A program made the position numbers and the translations under genes. Under the pieces are notes generated by a model that saw nothing but the letters and a program-made list of their open reading frames with translations, did not search any database and was not told where the DNA came from. From Martelella sp. NC20 (lineage in GTDB: Bacteria > Pseudomonadota > Alphaproteobacteria > Rhizobiales > Rhizobiaceae), in NCBI RefSeq assembly GCF_013459645.1, contig NZ_CP054861.1:664501-728500 (forward strand): a stretch of DNA of 64,000 nucleotides, written 5' to 3'. Positions 61,376 through 64,000 of the stretch are shown in pieces. The stretch's first letter is position 1. Every line of letters begins with the position of its first letter.

Positions 61376-62661
61376 GTAGCTGGGAAGTCGGCATCGCCCT
61401 GCTCTTTATCATGCTCGGGGCAGGCGTCCCGATCTCGTTCGCCCTCACGCTTGTCGGCACCATCGGCACAGCTTCGATCATTGGCTGGCAGGCCTCTTTT
61501 TCCCTTCTCGGGCAGACATTCTTCGACAACAGCCACGCCTACTCGCTGTCCATCCTTCCCCTCTTTCTGATGATGGGCAATTTCGTCGTGCAGTCCGGCG
61601 TCGCGAAGGAAATGTACGAGGCCGCCTATGCGTGGCTGCGTCATCGCCGCGGCGGACTGGCGCTTGCGACGATCGTGGCCTGCGGCGGCTTCTCCTCGGT
61701 CTGCGGATCGTCGCTTGCGACCGCGGCGACCATGTCCAAGATCGCCATGCCCTCGATGCGCCGGTTCGGCTATCCCGACACCCTCTCCACCGCCTCGATC
61801 GCGGCAGGCGGGACTCTGGGCATTCTGATTCCGCCCTCGGTCATCCTGGTCATCTACGGCATCATGACGCAGCAGGATATCGGCAAGCTGTTCATCGCGG
61901 GCATCATACCCGGCATCGTCGGCATCCTGGGATACGCGATCGCGGTAATCTATTCGGTGCGCCGGCGCGGCGTAAACCTGCCCGAGGAACCCAAGCTGCC
62001 ACTGATGCGGCGTATCTATGCCTTGCGCGGCGTTTCCGGCGCGCTGCTGATCTTCACCTTCATCATGGGCGGCATCTATTTCGGCGTCTTCACCCCGACC
62101 GAAAGCGCCGGCATGGGCGCGGGAGGCGCGCTGCTGCTGCTGATCGCCAAGCGCCGGTTCAAGTGGCGGGAAACCCTCGACACGCTGTTCGACACCGCCA
62201 AGACCACGGCGATGATGTTCTTCATCCTGTTCGGCGCGCTGACCTTCGCCAATTACGTCAACCTGTCCGGCATGACGTCGGATATGCAGACACTGCTCGG
62301 CGCTTTCGGCGACAATCCCTACGTGACCATGATCCTGATCGTGATCATCTACATCGTGCTCGGGTGCATGCTCGAGGCGCTTTCGGTGATCACCCTCACG
62401 ATTCCGATCTTCGTACCGATCGTCGCGGCCCAGGGCTTCGACCTGATCTGGTTCGGGATCTTCGTCGTGGTCGTTTCGGAAATCAGCTACATCACGCCGC
62501 CGGTCGGATTGAATGCCTTCGTGCTGCGCTCCGTCGTCCGCGACGTGTCGCTCGGCACGATCTTCAAGGGACTGGTGCCGTTTCTGGTTATCGACATCCT
62601 GCGGGTCGCCCTGTTGCTGATCTTCCCGGCGCTGGTGCTGTTCCTGCCGTCCCACATGTAG
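61372..62661 (+). CDS. TRAP transporter large permease (DctM type) 2
   Basis: The 429-residue protein has about 12 membrane segments with the DctM signatures GGFSSVCGSSLATAATMSKI and GTLGILIPPSVILVIYGIMT. FTPTESAGMGAGGALLLL and the C-terminal EISYITPPVGLNAFVLRSV are also typical. It completes the second TRAP importer. Fifty-two bases separate it from the opine-dehydrogenase-like gene, likely in the same transcript. Confidence 0.9.
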   Translation: MSSWEVGIALLFIMLGAGVPISFALTLVGTIGTASIIGWQASFSLLGQTFFDNSHAYSLSILPLFLMMGNFVVQSGVAKEMYEAAYAWLRHRRGGLALATIVACGGFSSVCGSSLATAATMSKIAMPSMRRFGYPDTLSTASIAAGGTLGILIPPSVILVIYGIMTQQDIGKLFIAGIIPGIVGILGYAIAVIYSVRRRGVNLPEEPKLPLMRRIYALRGVSGALLIFTFIMGGIYFGVFTPTESAGMGAGGALLLLIAKRRFKWRETLDTLFDTAKTTAMMFFILFGALTFANYVNLSGMTSDMQTLLGAFGDNPYVTMILIVIIYIVLGCMLEALSVITLTIPIFVPIVAAQGFDLIWFGIFVVVVSEISYITPPVGLNAFVLRSVVRDVSLGTIFKGLVPFLVIDILRVALLLIFPALVLFLPSHM

Positions 62662-62713
62662 CCGCCCTCCCCGGTCGGCTCTCCAACGCACATGCACAAG
62701 GAGTGAAGCGCAT

Positions 62714-63805
62714 ATGATTATTACGGTTCTGGGTGGAGGAAACGGCTCTTTTGCCGCCGCGGCAGACCTCACGCTCGCCGGTCACGAGGTCCGCTTGTGG
62801 CGACGCGATGAGGAGCAGGTGTCCGCTCACCGCGCGGCGGGCGGCACGATCAAGCTCATCGAGGGCCGCAAAGAGGCCGTCGCGACGCTGCACACCATAA
62901 CAAGCTCCATCGCCGAGGCGCTGGCCGGCGCCGAGCTTGTCCTCTGCCCCTTGCCGGCATTTGCGCAAGACTCGATCGCGCAACTGGCCGCGCCGCATCT
63001 GGAAGACGGTCAGGTGGTTTTTCTGCCGCCGGGCACTTTCGGCAGCTACGTTTTCGCCAAGGCGGTCAAGGACGCCGGCGGATCGACGGACGTCGCCTTT
63101 GCCGAGACCGGCACGCTGCCCTGGCTTGCGCGCAAGAAAAGCGCCTATGAGGTTCGTCTGTCGGGTCGCGGCGTGCGGCTGCCGACGGGCGTGTTCCCGC
63201 AATCCAAATCGGCCCATGCGCTGGAGGTGATCGGGCGCGCGTTTCCGGGCGCAATCGAGGATTGCGGCGATGCGCTTTCGGCAGCGCTGATGAATGCGGG
63301 ACCGATCATCCACCCGCCTCTGATCGTGATGAACGCGGCGGCGATCGAGCATTTCGATACCTGGGACATCCATACCGAGGGCACCCAGCCGGCTGTGCGC
63401 CGGGTCACGGACGCGCTGGACCGGGAGCGCATCGTGGTGCGGGAAGCGTTCGGCTATGGCGCGCCACACTTCCCCCTCGCCAACCACTACAACAAGACCG
63501 GCGAGATGTGGATGTACGGCCGCGAAGATCATGACACCATCAGCGAAACCCGGGACTGGAACGAGAGCCTGGATCTGGCCACGCATCGCTACATGCTCGA
63601 GGATACGCGCATGGGCTTGTCGCTGCTGTCTTCGTTCGGCGCGCTGGCCGAGGTGGCGACGCCGCTCGTCAATGGCTTCATGGCCATCGGGGGCGCGATC
63701 GTCGGCGAGGATTTCATGAAGACCGGACGCAGCCGTTCGGCGCTGGGCCTCGATCATCTGGATCGTGACCAGCTCCGGAACCTGCTGGTCGAGGGCTTCA
63801 AATGA
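62714..63805 (+). CDS. NAD/NADP octopine/nopaline dehydrogenase-family protein
   Basis: The 363-residue protein begins with a Rossmann motif ITVLGGGNGSFAAAADLTLAG and has the opine-dehydrogenase domain with MNAGPIIHPPLIVMNAAAIE, where the conserved histidine sits. The C-terminal helical part includes NHYNKTGEMWMYGRED. Family enzymes reversibly join or split an amino acid and a 2-oxo acid. It sits in a TRAP uptake operon, which points to use of an imported opine-like compound, although synthesis is possible. AAGGAG precedes the ATG. It overlaps the next gene by 4 bases. Confidence 0.82.
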   Translation: MIITVLGGGNGSFAAAADLTLAGHEVRLWRRDEEQVSAHRAAGGTIKLIEGRKEAVATLHTITSSIAEALAGAELVLCPLPAFAQDSIAQLAAPHLEDGQVVFLPPGTFGSYVFAKAVKDAGGSTDVAFAETGTLPWLARKKSAYEVRLSGRGVRLPTGVFPQSKSAHALEVIGRAFPGAIEDCGDALSAALMNAGPIIHPPLIVMNAAAIEHFDTWDIHTEGTQPAVRRVTDALDRERIVVREAFGYGAPHFPLANHYNKTGEMWMYGREDHDTISETRDWNESLDLATHRYMLEDTRMGLSLLSSFGALAEVATPLVNGFMAIGGAIVGEDFMKTGRSRSALGLDHLDRDQLRNLLVEGFK

Positions 63806-64000
63806 GCGAGAAGATCGCCTGCCTCGGCGCGGGCCGCATGGGGCGCGGCATCGCCGTCGTGTTCGCCTATGCCGGCCATCGCGTCGACATCATCGACTTC
63901 AAGGACCGCGACGCGGACGGCTTCGACCGTCTCGTCGCGGAAGTTCGCGACGAGATTGCCTCGACGCTGGCGATGCTGGCCCGGATCGGCCTGATGCAGG
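63802..64000 (+). CDS. 3-hydroxyacyl-CoA dehydrogenase-like protein, cut by window end
   Basis: Only the first 66 codons are inside the window. They start MSEKIACLGAGRMGRGIAVV and continue FAYAGHRVDIIDFKDRD, the NAD-binding GxGxMGxGIA motif of 3-hydroxyacyl-CoA/3-hydroxybutyryl-CoA dehydrogenases, though related imine or hydroxyacid dehydrogenases share it. The ATG overlaps the opine-dehydrogenase-like stop by 4 bases, so it belongs to the same operon. Confidence 0.72.
   Translation, partial: MSEKIACLGAGRMGRGIAVVFAYAGHRVDIIDFKDRDADGFDRLVAEVRDEIASTLAMLARIGLMQ

Noticed and set aside
61267..62772. Minus-strand frame of 501 codons
   Set aside because: It is antisense to the TRAP large permease; its extreme Asp/Arg/His/Gln content is the usual reverse complement of membrane-protein codons.
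1..64000. CRISPR arrays, rRNA or tRNA genes, and known defence systems
   Set aside because: I looked for regularly spaced repeats, tRNA cloverleaf arms with a CCA-type end and conserved rRNA stretches, and saw none; no nuclease, methylase or toxin-antitoxin pair is evident.

Overview
The window looks like chromosome (or a large replicon) of a GC-rich alphaproteobacterium, most likely Hyphomicrobiales (Rhizobiales). The main grounds are a FixL/FixJ/FixK oxygen-sensing cascade, a second FNR-type regulator, several TRAP and ABC uptake systems, and rhizobial-type plasmid gene scars. No species can be named from the sequence alone.

Region 1 (1-22.9 kb) is a low-oxygen/stress island. It holds an arginine deiminase gene (cut by the window edge) with a YfcC-type carrier. 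Next comes an unusual four-gene operon of ThDP-dependent E1 alpha, E1 beta, a free-standing lipoyl domain and a lipoate-ligase-like protein. After these lie a BON-domain protein, a zinc alcohol dehydrogenase, a universal stress protein, a P-type cation ATPase, an AI-2E permease and a HAD-phosphatase/P-loop-ATPase fusion with a small membrane protein. The regulators follow: fixL-fixJ, a receiver-like orphan, fixK, then a flavin-binding protein, phosphoribosyltransferase, DUF2267 protein and an FNR homologue. Sites of the form TTGAY-N4-RTCAA recur about 65-135 bp upstream of at least eight of these transcription units, so this is best read as one Fnr/FixK regulon encoded around its own regulators. 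Remnants of ISL3, IS5 and IS66-type transposases and of a second usp gene lie between the genes.

Region 2 (22.9-25.0 kb) is debris. It contains a decayed traA helicase with its Walker A segment deleted, the C-terminus of a cysteine desulfurase, the C-terminus of an FtsH-like protease and the N-terminus of a relaxase-like protein. It marks old insertion and deletion of mobile DNA.

Region 3 (25-48 kb) is catabolic. It starts with two tandem GMC oxidoreductases translationally coupled to a sugar-type ABC ATPase and permease, with a convergent binding protein. An acyl-CoA ligase is divergent from a LysR regulator, and an aldehyde dehydrogenase, M20 amidohydrolase and amidase follow. A TRAP transporter comes next, then an AraC-type regulator with an ornithine-cyclodeaminase-like protein, RidA and an FAD amine/amino-acid oxidase. 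Alcohol, aldehyde and acyl-CoA chemistry is a plausible common theme for the first half.

Region 4 (48-64 kb) carries a Tat-type peptide/opine-like ABC importer and an aldehyde dehydrogenase. Opposite these are a short-chain dehydrogenase, an acyl-CoA-dehydrogenase-fold monooxygenase, a flavin reductase fused to a TetR-type ligand-binding domain, and an NTF2-like protein. A MarR regulator sits divergently with candidate operators. Last is a TRAP operon with an opine-dehydrogenase-like gene and a 3-hydroxyacyl-CoA dehydrogenase cut by the window end.

The points most worth following are the Fnr/FixK-box regulon, the HAD-ATPase fusion, the E1/lipoyl/ligase operon lacking E2 and E3, and the flavin reductase-TetR fusion. 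All boxes and remnants were found by eye, without database searches.
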